From: Salvia splendens
Lineage: Eukaryota; Streptophyta; Magnoliopsida; Lamiales; Lamiaceae
DNA length: 64,000 nt
Assembly (NCBI RefSeq): GCF_004379255.2
Contig: NC_056048.1
Span: 7,226,001 to 7,290,000 of the forward strand
Direction of reading: 5' to 3'
The translations under genes and the position numbers were made by a program. Below the pieces are notes generated by a model, which saw only the letters and a program-made list of their open reading frames with translations, did no database searches and had not been told where the DNA came from. Of the stretch, positions 32,637 through 43,034 are shown piece after piece; position 1 is the first letter of the stretch, and each line of letters begins with the position of its first letter.

Positions 32637-33785
32637 ATGGGCTGCGTTTCGTCAAAGCTGGTAGCTAAAGAAATTCAGGAGAAAAGAAAATCACTCAGAA
32701 ATGCCGATTACGCCCACCACGTCGTCTCCCTCACTTCAACCACCTACGGCGCTCTCTCCCTAGACAAAGCAAAGGTTCAAAATCCGATTCCAGAATGCGA
32801 GGTGGAAGAAGCAGCGAGTAAATCTTCGTCGTCGCCGCTCCGGGAAGAGCCGGCGGAGATAATCAACTCGTGGGAGCTCATGGAGGGTTTGGAGGAGGAA
32901 ATTGCCATCGCCGTCCAATCAAAAAAAAGCCCCAAATCGAAGCTTTTCAGGGATTCAATGAGCCCTATGAAGTTCCTGGCTTCTCCGAGGAAGGCGAAGA
33001 AGGCCGCGGGGAAGGAGAATAGGGGAATTAGGTCAACAGAGAATAGCCCCAAACCGATTTTGAAGGAGAGCAATGCTAATAATAATCACAGTGTGAAGAA
33101 GCCCTCTCCGAAACTGTGGGCTTCGATCAAGAAATCCGATAGCACGCAATTCGATTCAGGTGTCGTTGCGTCGTCGAGGAGGAGAAGCCTAGGGCCGCTG
33201 TTCGATCCCGAGCTCGTGGCTTCTCTAGAGAGAGAGGTGTCGGAGGAGGAAGAAGAGATGATTAAGAACAAGAGCAATGCCACATCGGGAAATTCGAATG
33301 CATTGCTTGAATCTTACACGAAGAAATGCCCTCCCGGGGGAGAGAATGCGGTGGTGATCTACACAACCACGCTGAGGGGGATCAGGAAGACTTTCGAGGA
33401 GTGCAATGCGGCGAGATCCACGATCGAGTCGCGGAACGTGGAGGTTATCGAGCGGGATGTGTCGATGCACTCGGCGTTTAAGGAGGAGCTGAAGGTGCTG
33501 ATGGGGAGCCAGGAGGTGAGGGTGCCGTTGGTGTTTGTGAAGGGGAGGTTGATTGGCGGGGCGGAGGAGATGGTGAGGTTGGATGAGGAGGGCAAATTGG
33601 GGATTTTGCTCGAGGGGATCCCGGAGGCGGCCGCGGACGGGTGCTGGCGGTGCGGAGGGGTGAGGTTTGTGATGTGTGTGGAGTGTAGTGGGAGTTGTAG
33701 GGTTGTGGGGGAGGATGGGAGGAAGAGTGTTAAGTGTGGCAAGTGTAATGAGAATGGCCTCATTCAGTGCCCTAAATGTGTGTAA
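32637..33785 (+). CDS. Myristoylation-motif glutaredoxin-domain protein (At3g28850-like)
   Basis: This intronless gene encodes 382 residues. It begins MGCVSSKL, a typical N-myristoylation/palmitoylation signal, so the protein is expected at a membrane. Residues about 40-230 are low-complexity, Ser- and Lys-rich (KSPKSKLFRDSMSPMKFLAS and similar). The glutaredoxin-like fold is at about 236-330: AVVIYTTTLRGIRKTFEECN, ERDVSMHSAFKEEL, VRVPLVFVKGRLIGGAEE. The usual CxxC/CxxS redox site is replaced by TLRGIRKT, a known trait of this plant subgroup, so oxidoreductase activity is doubtful. The C-terminus has a zinc-ribbon-like set of Cys pairs (CWRCGG, CVECSGSC, CGKCNENG, CPKC). Length and order match plant relatives. 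Confidence 0.9.
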   Translation: MGCVSSKLVAKEIQEKRKSLRNADYAHHVVSLTSTTYGALSLDKAKVQNPIPECEVEEAASKSSSSPLREEPAEIINSWELMEGLEEEIAIAVQSKKSPKSKLFRDSMSPMKFLASPRKAKKAAGKENRGIRSTENSPKPILKESNANNNHSVKKPSPKLWASIKKSDSTQFDSGVVASSRRRSLGPLFDPELVASLEREVSEEEEEMIKNKSNATSGNSNALLESYTKKCPPGGENAVVIYTTTLRGIRKTFEECNAARSTIESRNVEVIERDVSMHSAFKEELKVLMGSQEVRVPLVFVKGRLIGGAEEMVRLDEEGKLGILLEGIPEAAADGCWRCGGVRFVMCVECSGSCRVVGEDGRKSVKCGKCNENGLIQCPKCV

Positions 33786-33945
33786 GTTATCTCACTTGCT
33801 CTTTATTTAAGGATTAATATGATTGGAACCTTATTGATTGAGGTTTGATTTTGCATTCTAAGATGTATTTTAGGGTGTAATTTGCAAGCTTCGTGAAGTG
33901 TGTCTTTTTGTGCATTGAATTGTGTTTTGTTTGAGAAATGTTATA

Positions 33946-34124
33946 CTCACTCCGTCCCGCACTACTCGCACATTTCCTTTTGGGCACGGAGATTAAGGAA
34001 TGAGTGATAGACAAAGTCAACAATTACGACTGTAGGTATAAATTGTTACTAAAAATGGAAAGAGTGCAAATAACTTGGGACGCCCAGAAAGGAAATAAGT
34101 GCAAGTAGTGCGGGACGGAGGGAG
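33946..34124 (+). mobile_element. Stowaway MITE
   Basis: CTCACTCCGTCCCGCACTAC and the inverse CTCCCTCCGTCCCGCACTAC form long TIRs with TA at both ends. It lies ~160 bp after the glutaredoxin-domain stop and may fall within the 3' UTR. Confidence 0.9.
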
Positions 34125-35361
34125 TACTACTTATTGACATAGATATGGGGATTGATAGGGACAGGACGAGGTTATGGGTCGACCACACATGATTTCAGAA
34201 TTCAATTTCTAGTCAAAACAAAATATGCAGAAAACGACTTGTTGAAATTTTGTGGAGGTTCATTACAAGGAAATGTGGAATTTATCAGTTTTTATTGATG
34301 GTGCTTTCAATCTTCTTGGAAGATTATGAGATAGATGATGTATGGTGAAATTAGATGAGATCCATTTTAACAATCAACTTTTTATGTCTGAGAATAATAG
34401 TCTCATGTATGTTTTTCATCAGTTGGCAAATAATTTAAAATTTTCTTATTGTCTTAAGTATCTTTTTTCAATCAGTTGACAAATTATTTATAAATTGTCT
34501 TATTGTTTCATGTATCCTTTTTCATAAATCCACAAATAATTTATAGTTGTCTCATTTACATTTTATTTTTGGTAAATGAATTAAATATTTCACTTACTTC
34601 TTCTACTTGCATTTATTATAAAATATACGACTTGCATCTCACTCATTTTTACTATTCACTTTCCTTTACAAGATTACTTTTTACCCTTTCAATTGTTTTA
34701 GGATCTTTATATTTCTTTCATTAGTTAGGTGAGGTATCAATTGAGAGACTGAACATCTTTTGAATCACCAACAACAACACTAATTATACAAGTAGTACTA
34801 TAGTTTGTGGTTCAGATGGAAATGCCGGTTCATGTTCCAAAAATATTGTAATTATAATCGGACCATAATGGACTTCTTAGTCTCTAATTTTGAACCATGA
34901 ATCACCAGTTCTAGTTTAGAGATCATCGATTCCAGTCAGATTTTCATTTTTTCTTGTTTAAATAAAACATTGTTATGAATTAACTTGTACTTATAACTTA
35001 TTCATTAATTTAAAACAGTAGAATATATAAATTAAATTTAAAGCAATTCAATAAGCACAAAAATCAATATTTTATTGATTTGAATTAATGATTATAATAC
35101 TCTTAATTGATGAAATGTCCTCGTTAGCTTAATTGAGGATGATATTTTGCAATTTAATTTTAAATATCAAGTCTATCTATGCCCTTGACGTTCATGGTAG
35201 AATTGCGAAAGTACTGCAAGTTTTCCGAATGAGCTAGGAATAAAGAATTAAAGTATCTAATTCAAATCCATTGTCAAATTAGCTCGTTTTATAAACTGCG
35301 GTTACAAATAAAGAATTCATGTATTTAATTCAAATTCATGAAAAAATTAGCCAACGTTATG
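34125..35361. other. Intergenic, nothing recognised
   Basis: AT-rich spacer with no coding, RNA or terminal-repeat signal that I can support. Confidence 0.4.
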
Positions 35362-35364
35362 TAA

Positions 35365-35915
35365 GAGCACTAGCAATGGTGGCCCTTCTCAGAGCCTATC
35401 TCAATTTTTTCCTGTCACGTCAGCAGACCCATCTCAGAGCCTATCTCCATGCAATGAGAGCTCATCTCAGAGCCTATCTCATTTCCACATCAACACTATT
35501 TTTATATTTTATTTTTAATTATTAGTCTGAAATAAAAATGATATGAAATAGCAGAAAAAATAAATTAAAGACAACTCAATAAAAAATAAATTTCATTAAA
35601 AAGAAAATATTCTACATTTATAAAAAATACAGAAAAAAATAAACTAAAAATATTGATAAAACATTAAAAATATTGTGACTAGAGAAAAGTAAAATGTAGA
35701 GTGAGATAAAATAAAATGAGATTAAATGTGAATAATTGGTGGGGAATGGAGTATATATAGAGGGTAAAAAATGAATTTAAAAAAAATCGGCCTAGCCGAT
35801 ACATCGGCTGAGGCGTGGAGGCCGAAAAGAGTGGCCATCAGCCCCCTCTCCACAATGGGAGCCGATAGGAGGCCGATCGATATGCCCTTGCGATCAACCC
35901 CCATTGCCAATGCTC
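35365..35915 (-). mobile_element. Non-autonomous Harbinger MITE with intact TAA duplication
   Basis: Left end GAGCACTAGCAATGG, inverted right end GAGCATTGGCAATGG, and TAA on both sides (35362-35364, 35916-35918). A CTATATATACTCC TATA box on the minus strand near 35747-35758 corresponds to the ORF1 promoter of the larger elements, but the ORF is gone. The word TCTCAGAGCCTATCTC is repeated three times near 35385-35480. Confidence 0.85.
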
Positions 35916-35918
35916 TAA

Positions 35919-36777
35919 GCGATATTTACATTATTTTATATTGTATTAGTACTAAAATAATTAAGATAAAAATTGATTTCATCTCAAGATTAAAAATCTA
36001 ATTTTATATATATCATTCCATGTTCCTATTTTTCTAAAAGGAATAATTAATTTGAATTTAAATTGACTAATCAAAATTGATTACAGGAGTATTACTTTTA
36101 TTTTTAGTATTCGATTATAATTTATTAAATGCAGATACGCAATGCGGCTTCTACCACACTATCGGTCGAGGGTCGTGCATATGCTCCTTCCGCAATAGCT
36201 ATTCTTCAGTTACTTTTGAAATATTATTTCCGCATCGCACTACTATAAAGGTTTCAATAGTTTGAAGCGACGAATATAGTATCAAGTTATTAGAGGAAAG
36301 ATAAATAATGGACACACATTTATGAGATCATTGAGATGTAAATTTGAGACCTCAAGATCTATCTGTGATATTCTTCATCGCTCTACCTCTACCTTTAAAG
36401 TATAGATTTTCATGTTTTATTTATATGTCTTTAGGATACAAAAATAAAAATACTACTAAAGAAAAACATATATTTTCACTTAGCTCGAATGTTCAAAACA
36501 CAAAACAAAAAATTTGCCGATGTCACCAAAAATTTATACTACTATATCCAGAAAATACGAATATATATCTTGTTTTCCTCATTAATTCAATTCAACAATA
36601 TCAACTTTTCAATGTACTTCCTACAATTATTTTACACTTAATTTTAATGGATTGATGAACTAAAACTCTTGGTGCAAACTACAGTTTCCCTATAAAAGTT
36701 ATGTAATCAAGAAAAAAGTGGTCTATCATCTATGGATTAATTAGTAGTAGGTATATAGCTTTAGGGTTGTGATCAAT
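35919..36777. other. Intergenic, nothing recognised
   Basis: AT-rich, no supported feature; a 103-codon frame at 36344-36655 has no motif. Confidence 0.4.
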
Positions 36778-36780
36778 TGA

Positions 36781-37336
36781 GATTTTTTAGCCTAATTGAG
36801 AATTGAGATGCATTATTAGTCATTCATTTTTATTAAATGAGTGGTCCAGAATTTGCCACATGAAAAATATTTTTAGATTAATTAATTATGAAAGGGTAGA
36901 ATGGTAATTTCATGGTACATTTTATTCAATAAATACTTTTTTTAATTTTAATTTTTTAAAAAAAAATTAAAAAAAATTACATTTTTTTGGTCAACTATAT
37001 ATACAATTAATGTCAACTATACACATATAATGTCAACTACATATACAATTCATGTCAGCTACACACATATAATGTCAACCACATATACAATTCATGTCAA
37101 CTACACATATAATGTCAACTACATATACAATTCATGTCAACTATACACATTAATGTCAACTATAAGTTGTTGACATTTGATGTCCAGGCTATTGACATTT
37201 GATGTGCATGATATTGACGATAATACACTCGAGTTGATATAATCTACTTGTAGTTGACATTTCAAAAATGTTATGGATGAGTGACTGAAAATGCATCTCA
37301 ATTCTCAATTAAGCCAAAAAATCTCAAAATAACGTG
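36781..37336 (+). mobile_element. MITE with long TIRs and internal minisatellite
   Basis: About 50 bp at the left (GAGATTTTTTAGCCTAATTG, then AGAATTGAGATGCATTA) is matched by an inverted right arm (GAGATTTTTTGGCTTAATTG). The centre, 36991-37160, is an irregular tandem array of ~28-bp units built on tgtcaactacatatacaatt. No coding capacity; the superfamily is not determined. Confidence 0.75.
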
Positions 37337-37339
37337 ACT

Positions 37340-37917
37340 CTATAACTATATAATAATAAGGAGAGATGATTTAATTGATGAAAACGTTTATAAAACCTAG
37401 TCCTAGCTAACTCTACGTACTTAACTCTATGACTTCCTATATAGTACTGACTTTTAAAAAACTCATAAAATTGAGGTCTAGACAACATTCTTCTTTATAA
37501 GTCCACTATGCACTTATACGGCCGATTCAAAAACCAGCTATTACAGTTCAAAATAGGTAGGTTTTTATCATTCTTTTATTTTTCATAAATTTTCCTAGTT
37601 TTGGTCCAAAACTAAGGGTTAGCCACCAATTCACGGCTATAGTATTAATCAAAGTCGGACTAATAAATCGATAACCGGATATAGTTGAGTCCACCAAAGC
37701 CTATTGCGGTTTGGCTCATAACCATTGATCCAGTTAAAGCTGACCTTGCAATTCCGGTTTATTAACCGTATTACTAATATTATACTAGTACTAGTTTATG
37801 AGAGTTTGACCCAACTCTATGGTAATTTAAATTTTAATTAATCATGTTTAGTTTCTTCCATTTTTTATTTGTTAAATAAGTGTAGACATTTGTAGACTGA
37901 CCAACATAGCTCCAGAT
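37340..37917. other. Intergenic, nothing recognised
   Basis: AT-rich spacer between two MITE-type elements. Confidence 0.35.
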
Positions 37918-37955
37918 TATATATAGATGATCCCAAATGAGTAAATTAGGTTCTT

Positions 37956-39204
37956 TGATGCGTAGCATATTTCTTATACTTTTCTCCCTAAACTACACAC
38001 TTTTATGTTAATTATAACTCATCAAGTGGTATTTGTATTGAAGTTTAGGAGGTTTGGAAGCTGGAAGTTCGCCGGGGGAACTTGGTAAAGCATGCAGAGA
38101 TCAGAAATTTCACCCGGTCGGGCGATTATGAGCTTCAAAACGCCCGGTCGGGCGATACGCGTAAAAGCATGAGGAGAGTCCAGAAAGTTCGCCCGGTCGG
38201 GCGATTCTTGTCTCTAATTTCGCCCGGTCGGGCGTTTGTTTCTTTTAACTGCACTATTACAGTTTTGTGCGGCGGTTTTCTTTTCCCAATGAGAAGGCTG
38301 CAAAAAGGAGGGAAGTGACGTGAAGGGGGCATTAATTAGGAATGGAGTGAGGAAAATAAAAGGAGAGGTGGCAGGGGATTGGAAAGAGGGGGAGTTGACG
38401 GCTGGAAAGAGAAAGGAGAGAAAGAGAGAAAGAAGAGAGGAGGAAGGTCCGGCCTGCTCTCCGACGATCCGACTCCAAATCCCAACTCCACTCACGAGAG
38501 CTTGAATCCTACGGTTTTAATTGCAAAATTCACCATGTGTATAGGCTAAGCTCTCTATGTTGCTCCAAGTTGTAATCTAGGCTTGTATGGATATTTTTAC
38601 ACCATTGATTTCATATGTTTGTGTCCAACTATGTGCTCAATATATATTCACTATGTTTTTGGCTAATAACGTAGTGATGTTAATTCCTCGGCTATTGTCT
38701 CTTTAACATAGTTTAGGAATGATTGATTGTTGGATTGCTATCGAATTAGAATTGTTCAGAGGATAATTTGATAGTGGATTAAGTAGGTGACTATAGTAGA
38801 TGATCTTTTATTCCCGCGCTTCCGCAGGAATTTAATATCATTGAAAATTAATTCATGGAACAAGTGTTCAGCTGACTGTGAATTATACGTCGCAAACATG
38901 TTCAGTGCACGCGATTAGGTTGATGTTTTAATCCCTTCGTATGTTTCATTGTTAAAGGTGTAGAATAATACAAGCCTCGTGAGCAACTTGGAGTGACATC
39001 TTTCTCCATTTTCGTACCTTAGTTTGTAAATTTAGTTTATTAATTTTGTCAATTCTTGTTAAATAATCTACGCCTCCCTGTGGTTCGACACTCTTTTACT
39101 ACAACTGCATCTGTACTCTTGCAGAAAGTTGTAATTTTAGAGCTAATTTATTAAACTTGTGTGTTCTTAATCCATTAATATAAAAGCTCGAAAAATACAC
39201 ATCA
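37956..39204 (+). mobile_element. Solo-LTR-like insertion with GC dyad array
   Basis: It starts TGATGCGTAGCATAT and ends ATACACATCA, splitting the left arm of foldback element A. No 5-bp duplication is evident (ttctt against ataac), so the boundaries or their history are uncertain. Four 14-bp dyads of type CGCCCGGTCGGGCG stand at 38111, 38141, 38190 and 38221. Near the right end, CGCCTCCCTGTGGTTCGACA is a phrase familiar from the 3' part of plant LTRs. About 300 bp at the left match the fragment at 6770-7127. No internal domain or protein, so a solo LTR of about 1.25 kb is the best reading. Confidence 0.6.
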
Positions 39205-39609
39205 ATAACATTTGATAATATCTTTTGAGATTCGTCAACTATGAGACCATCCATTACGCGTCTCGCCCGCGTCTCGCGTCCCATCCCAGAGAGATGGAAC
39301 CCCGGCGCGACGCGTTGCAGCTCGCCGTCCCGTCCCGCGCCGTCCCGCGTCTCGTCCCGCGTCGCGTCCCGTCGAGCCACGAGACGGGCTGTCTCGCCAC
39401 GCGCCTAAGCGACGTGGCGCGACCCGGCGTCGTGCGTGACGCCCACTCGCCGGCCCGCGAGTGGGCGTCGTCACGTGCTGACGCAATAAATATTTTTTTT
39501 TAAAATTTGAATTTTAAAAAAAATAAAAGAAAAAAAAATTTGTAACGGTAATAATACCGTTTTTTTGTTTTTTTTTTAATTTTTTTATTTTTAATTAATT
39601 TTTTTACTC

Positions 39610-39617
39610 TATAAATA
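39610..39617 (+). promoter_or_regulatory. TATA box of Harbinger ORF1
   Basis: TATAAATA about 105 bp upstream of the ATG at 39721, inside the element, with a C/T-rich leader after it. Confidence 0.6.
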
Positions 39618-39720
39618 CTCCTAAACTCATCCTCATTTCACACACAACTACACATCTATTCTTCCTATCATCTAAATTTTCTCTCAAATTTTCTCTCAAA
39701 TTTTCATATAACAACTCAAG

Positions 39721-40893
39721 ATGTCCGGCGACGGCGACGGCAACTACGGCGGTTCCGGCTCCGGCGGGTGGGATCTCAACGCGTTCGGCGATTGGGAGAC
39801 CATGATCAACACATTGGGAGGTTCCAGTTCATCAACGCCGGGGACCCAGGGTTCGGCGACGCCAGGGGGGTACCAACCACCCAATTTTGACCTTGATGCA
39901 TATGTTCGTCCCTCCGCCCAGCGGTATTCGCAGGGATTATCCCAGATCCGGGAGGATTTTCCCGTTGATCCCACGCCGGGAGTAGGCCGAGGCAGTGGAG
40001 GTGGCCGAGGCGGTGGAGGTGGCCGAGGCGGTGTACAACCCCAGGCGGGCGAGGACGAGGAGGAAGAGGAAGAAGATGAAGAGGATCTAGGCCGGCATCT
40101 GTACAACAACCTCGAAACGCTGGCGGTGTACAACGCCTGGATCACCGTCTCGTACGATCCCATCGTCGGGAATCAACAATCTCGGAAGTGTTTCTGGGAA
40201 AAGGTCTGCGAGGTCTACCACCAGATAAAGCCGAAAGGCTCCCGCAAGCGCAAATTTAAAATGCTCCGCTCTCACTTTGACCGAGTCGACCGACAGGTCA
40301 AAAAATTCTGCGGCATCTACTCGGCCGACGAGGCGCGCTACCAAAGCGGCGCAACGGCAACCGACATTTTGACGTCCGCTTTGCGCGCCTACTACCAGGA
40401 CGAATGTCATCAATTCAGATTTGTTGATGTTTGGCAGGCCGTCAAGGACGAGGAACGGTGGGCCGGCGGTTTTCGCTCCAGCTCGGGCTCAACCTTGAAG
40501 CGCACGAAGCATACGGCGAGTGGCCAATACTCGTCTGGTGGTGACACCACTGAGGGCATCAGCCAACCTGAGGCTGAATCCCAGGAGTTTGCGGGTACGG
40601 TCGGCGATGCTGGAGGATCCGCGAGTGGGCGCCGTTGGCCGCAAGGGACGAAGGCGGCGGAAGAGGCTAGAGCAAGGAAGGGCCGAGGCGAATCAAGCCA
40701 GCCGGCCTCGGGATCGGGCTCGCGGGGAGGCTCGGACACACTTATGGTGGCGTACATGACCGCCACAATGGCGGACACTTCCCGCTTCTCGTACGCCCAA
40801 TTCACGGCCTGGTGGAACGGAATTGTGTATATGGCAGCACAACTTGGCCTTCCGACTCCCTCTCAACCTCGACCGCCTCTGGAGGATGATTAG
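39721..40893 (+). CDS. PIF/Harbinger ORF1, Myb/SANT-like DNA-binding protein
   Basis: A 390-residue intronless open frame without lesions. Residues 1-80 are Gly/Ser/Pro-rich, about 85-105 are a Gly-Arg-rich (RGG-like) segment, and 110-125 an acidic run of Glu and Asp. The conserved domain at about 130-250 has WITVSYDPIVGNQQSRKCFW, KFKMLRSHFDRVDRQVKKFC and FRFVDVWQAVKDEERWAGG, aligning with the other two ORF1 genes in this window. A Ser/Gly-rich linker and a helical C-terminus (RFSYAQFTAWWNGIVYMAAQ) follow. Role inferred from family: binds element DNA and helps the transposase. Its codon usage is much more GC-rich than the flanks. It might support mobility of related elements in trans. Confidence 0.88.
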   Translation: MSGDGDGNYGGSGSGGWDLNAFGDWETMINTLGGSSSSTPGTQGSATPGGYQPPNFDLDAYVRPSAQRYSQGLSQIREDFPVDPTPGVGRGSGGGRGGGGGRGGVQPQAGEDEEEEEEDEEDLGRHLYNNLETLAVYNAWITVSYDPIVGNQQSRKCFWEKVCEVYHQIKPKGSRKRKFKMLRSHFDRVDRQVKKFCGIYSADEARYQSGATATDILTSALRAYYQDECHQFRFVDVWQAVKDEERWAGGFRSSSGSTLKRTKHTASGQYSSGGDTTEGISQPEAESQEFAGTVGDAGGSASGRRWPQGTKAAEEARARKGRGESSQPASGSGSRGGSDTLMVAYMTATMADTSRFSYAQFTAWWNGIVYMAAQLGLPTPSQPRPPLEDD

Positions 40894-41985
40894 CCGACGG
40901 AGTAGTTTTTTTATTTTTTCTTTAAATTTGTATTTTAAATTATGTTGTGTGTTTTTTATGTTGTGTTTTTTTTTATGTTGTGTGTTTTTTAATAAAGTGT
41001 GTTTTTAATAAAGTATGTTTGTTTTAATTGAATTGGGTTGGGAAAAAAAATAAAAAATGAAATTGAATGAATAGTAATTAAGGGACGGAATAAGGGACGG
41101 TTAAGGGATGGAGCGTTGCAGGTTCTGTCCCTTAGTTAAGTGATGGAGGAAAAAAGGACAGTGGGGCCCTCAAATAGTGGTCAAATAGTATTTAAGGGAC
41201 GGTTTAAGGGACGGTATAGAGACAGCGTAGTGGATGACCTGAGTTAATTTCAATTTAACTACTTTTTAGCTATTTTTAATATTTTCATGACCAAAGTGCC
41301 CTCAAGGCAATGAAAGTCATTTCAATCTATCTTCTCTCTCTTTTTTATTAAAATATACTAGCATAATTTATTCTCATTCTTTCTTCATCTCCTTTCTTCT
41401 TTCTAATTTTTTCTTTCCCTTTACCCTAAAAACCCTAATACCTCAAATATAAAAACCCAAAATATGTAATTTACTCTCTATTCTTCATTAAAATATGTAA
41501 TTTTGTACCATTTAAAATTCCAGTCCAAACAAATCGCCGCCTCAGAAATCAACCCAAAATCTAGAACCAGGATTCCCTAAAAATTCAATCTTTCCATAAG
41601 AAATTCCAAAGAGAAGTGAAAGGGGCATGCATGAGGAAGTATGTTTTGTAGAGAGATGGGGGTGTTGAATATACTCTGGTGTGGTGGAGGAGCATTGTGC
41701 ATAAATTAATATTTGTCTTTAGGGTAAAGGGAAAGACAAAAGATGAAAGTGGATGAAGAAAGAAAGAAAAATAAATTAGTACATACTTTAATGAAAATGA
41801 GAGGGTAAATAGATTGAATTGCCCTTCATGGCTTTAAGAGCATTTTCGTCCAAAAAATATTAAAAATAGCTAAAAAGTAGTTGAATTGATATTAACTTAT
41901 AATTGATGAACTTTAAAAGATATTATGAAATGTCACAGATCAAATTTGTTCATTTAGGATAGTTGATGTACTTAAAAAAAGATGT

Positions 41986-43034
41986 TCCCTCCTAAATATA
42001 TGTTAGAAAATTAGGAAAACTGCTAGGTTGATGATTTTATAAAAATATACTCCATACTAATATTAGTTGGTGGAGGTTTAAACCCTCAATTTTTACGCCC
42101 TTGGGTGACTTATTGCGAAACTAGTTCTCATTAAAATACATACTCAACAAATTAAATATAGCTACAAAACAGTAAAAATCCATATGGATAAATTTAATTC
42201 ATGGTGTATTGGTATATACTTTTTCACTTTTATAAATCGAATAGAATAATCTGGATGATAAAAGTAGCATCTATAAATTTATAATTGATGGATTGGATTA
42301 CACACGGGATTTTTGCGGCGTGTGTGACTATGAAATGCCCACGAATTGGAGGGTGAAGCATCCGATACCGCTGAAACCACGTTTTTTCATCATTTAACGC
42401 TAAAATAAAGCGACGTATTCTCGCGAGAACGACTTCACGTTTGATGTAATCCAATTTATTATTAGTATGTGTATTGTATGTCACACCTCACATGCATATA
42501 AATACTCCTAATTATTATAAAATCATTTTCTTGATGCTAACCTTAGAGTTAGACCAATCCGCTTTCTATTTATGTTGTTCAAATTCTCGAACCATTTCAA
42601 CTTTAACTCTAGCAATTAAAGTATAATTAATATATTACTACTCCCTATATCTTTTCTCTTTTAAGTTTTATCTATCATCCAAAATTAATTTCATTGTAAT
42701 AAACTAAAAATGTACTCCTAATTTATTATTTAATTTTTTTAATCTCTCTTTCTTCAATTTTATCTATATTTTTTCTTTAATTTTCTACTTTAACAATTTT
42801 ATATATTAAAATTTGTGTTGTTTATTAATAAAACTAATTTTAATGGATGAATGAAGTAAAGTAAGGAGGGACAACTTATCAAACTACTCGTTGGAAAATC
42901 ATCCACGTGATCAATGTCCCATTCTATTAAGTACTATAATAAATGAAATATATAATAACAACAATGAATGATCGAATATCAAATTTAGCAACTTGCACAT
43001 TTAGAATAAAGTGAGCATTTTTAATGGTTTGTTA
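41986..43034. other. Intergenic with one small inverted repeat
   Basis: Only a possible short MITE is seen: TTGGATTACA at about 42292 faces TGTAATCCAA at about 42443, enclosing a CG-containing interior with tctcgcgaga. The rest is AT-rich. Confidence 0.35.

Larger units (their letters stand above)
39245..41239 (+). mobile_element. Apparently intact ORF1-only PIF/Harbinger element
   Basis: The left end GACCATCCATTACGCGTCTC and inverted right end GGTCATCCACTACGCTGTCT are flanked by the 3-bp direct repeat TGA (39242-39244, 41240-41242). The other arm of the host foldback reads AACTATAAGTTAAT, almost the empty site AACTATGAGTTAAT expected after removal with one TGA. The left subterminal 200 bp repeat CGTCTCGCGTCCCG words and are very CpG-rich; the right has tandem AAGGGACGG words. 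The only gene is an uninterrupted ORF1. Confidence 0.88.
37918..41985 (+). mobile_element. Foldback element A, carrying two later insertions
   Basis: The right arm (about 41700-41985) is an inverted copy of the left arm. The left arm reads in pieces: 37933-37955, then an LTR-like insert, 39205-39244, then a Harbinger element, and 41240-41450. Shared text includes CTACTTTTTAGCTATTTTTA and ATAATATCTTTT. Joining the pieces gives arms of about 270 bp. A second, smaller copy lies at 43035-43885. Long inverted arms without coding capacity suit a Mutator-like or other foldback MITE; outer ends are approximate. Confidence 0.65.

Noticed and set aside
39225..39503. Open frames on both strands in the Arg-rich 39.2-39.5 kb region
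   Set aside because: Produced by CpG-rich subterminal repeats (CGTCTCGCG) of the Harbinger element, not by a gene.
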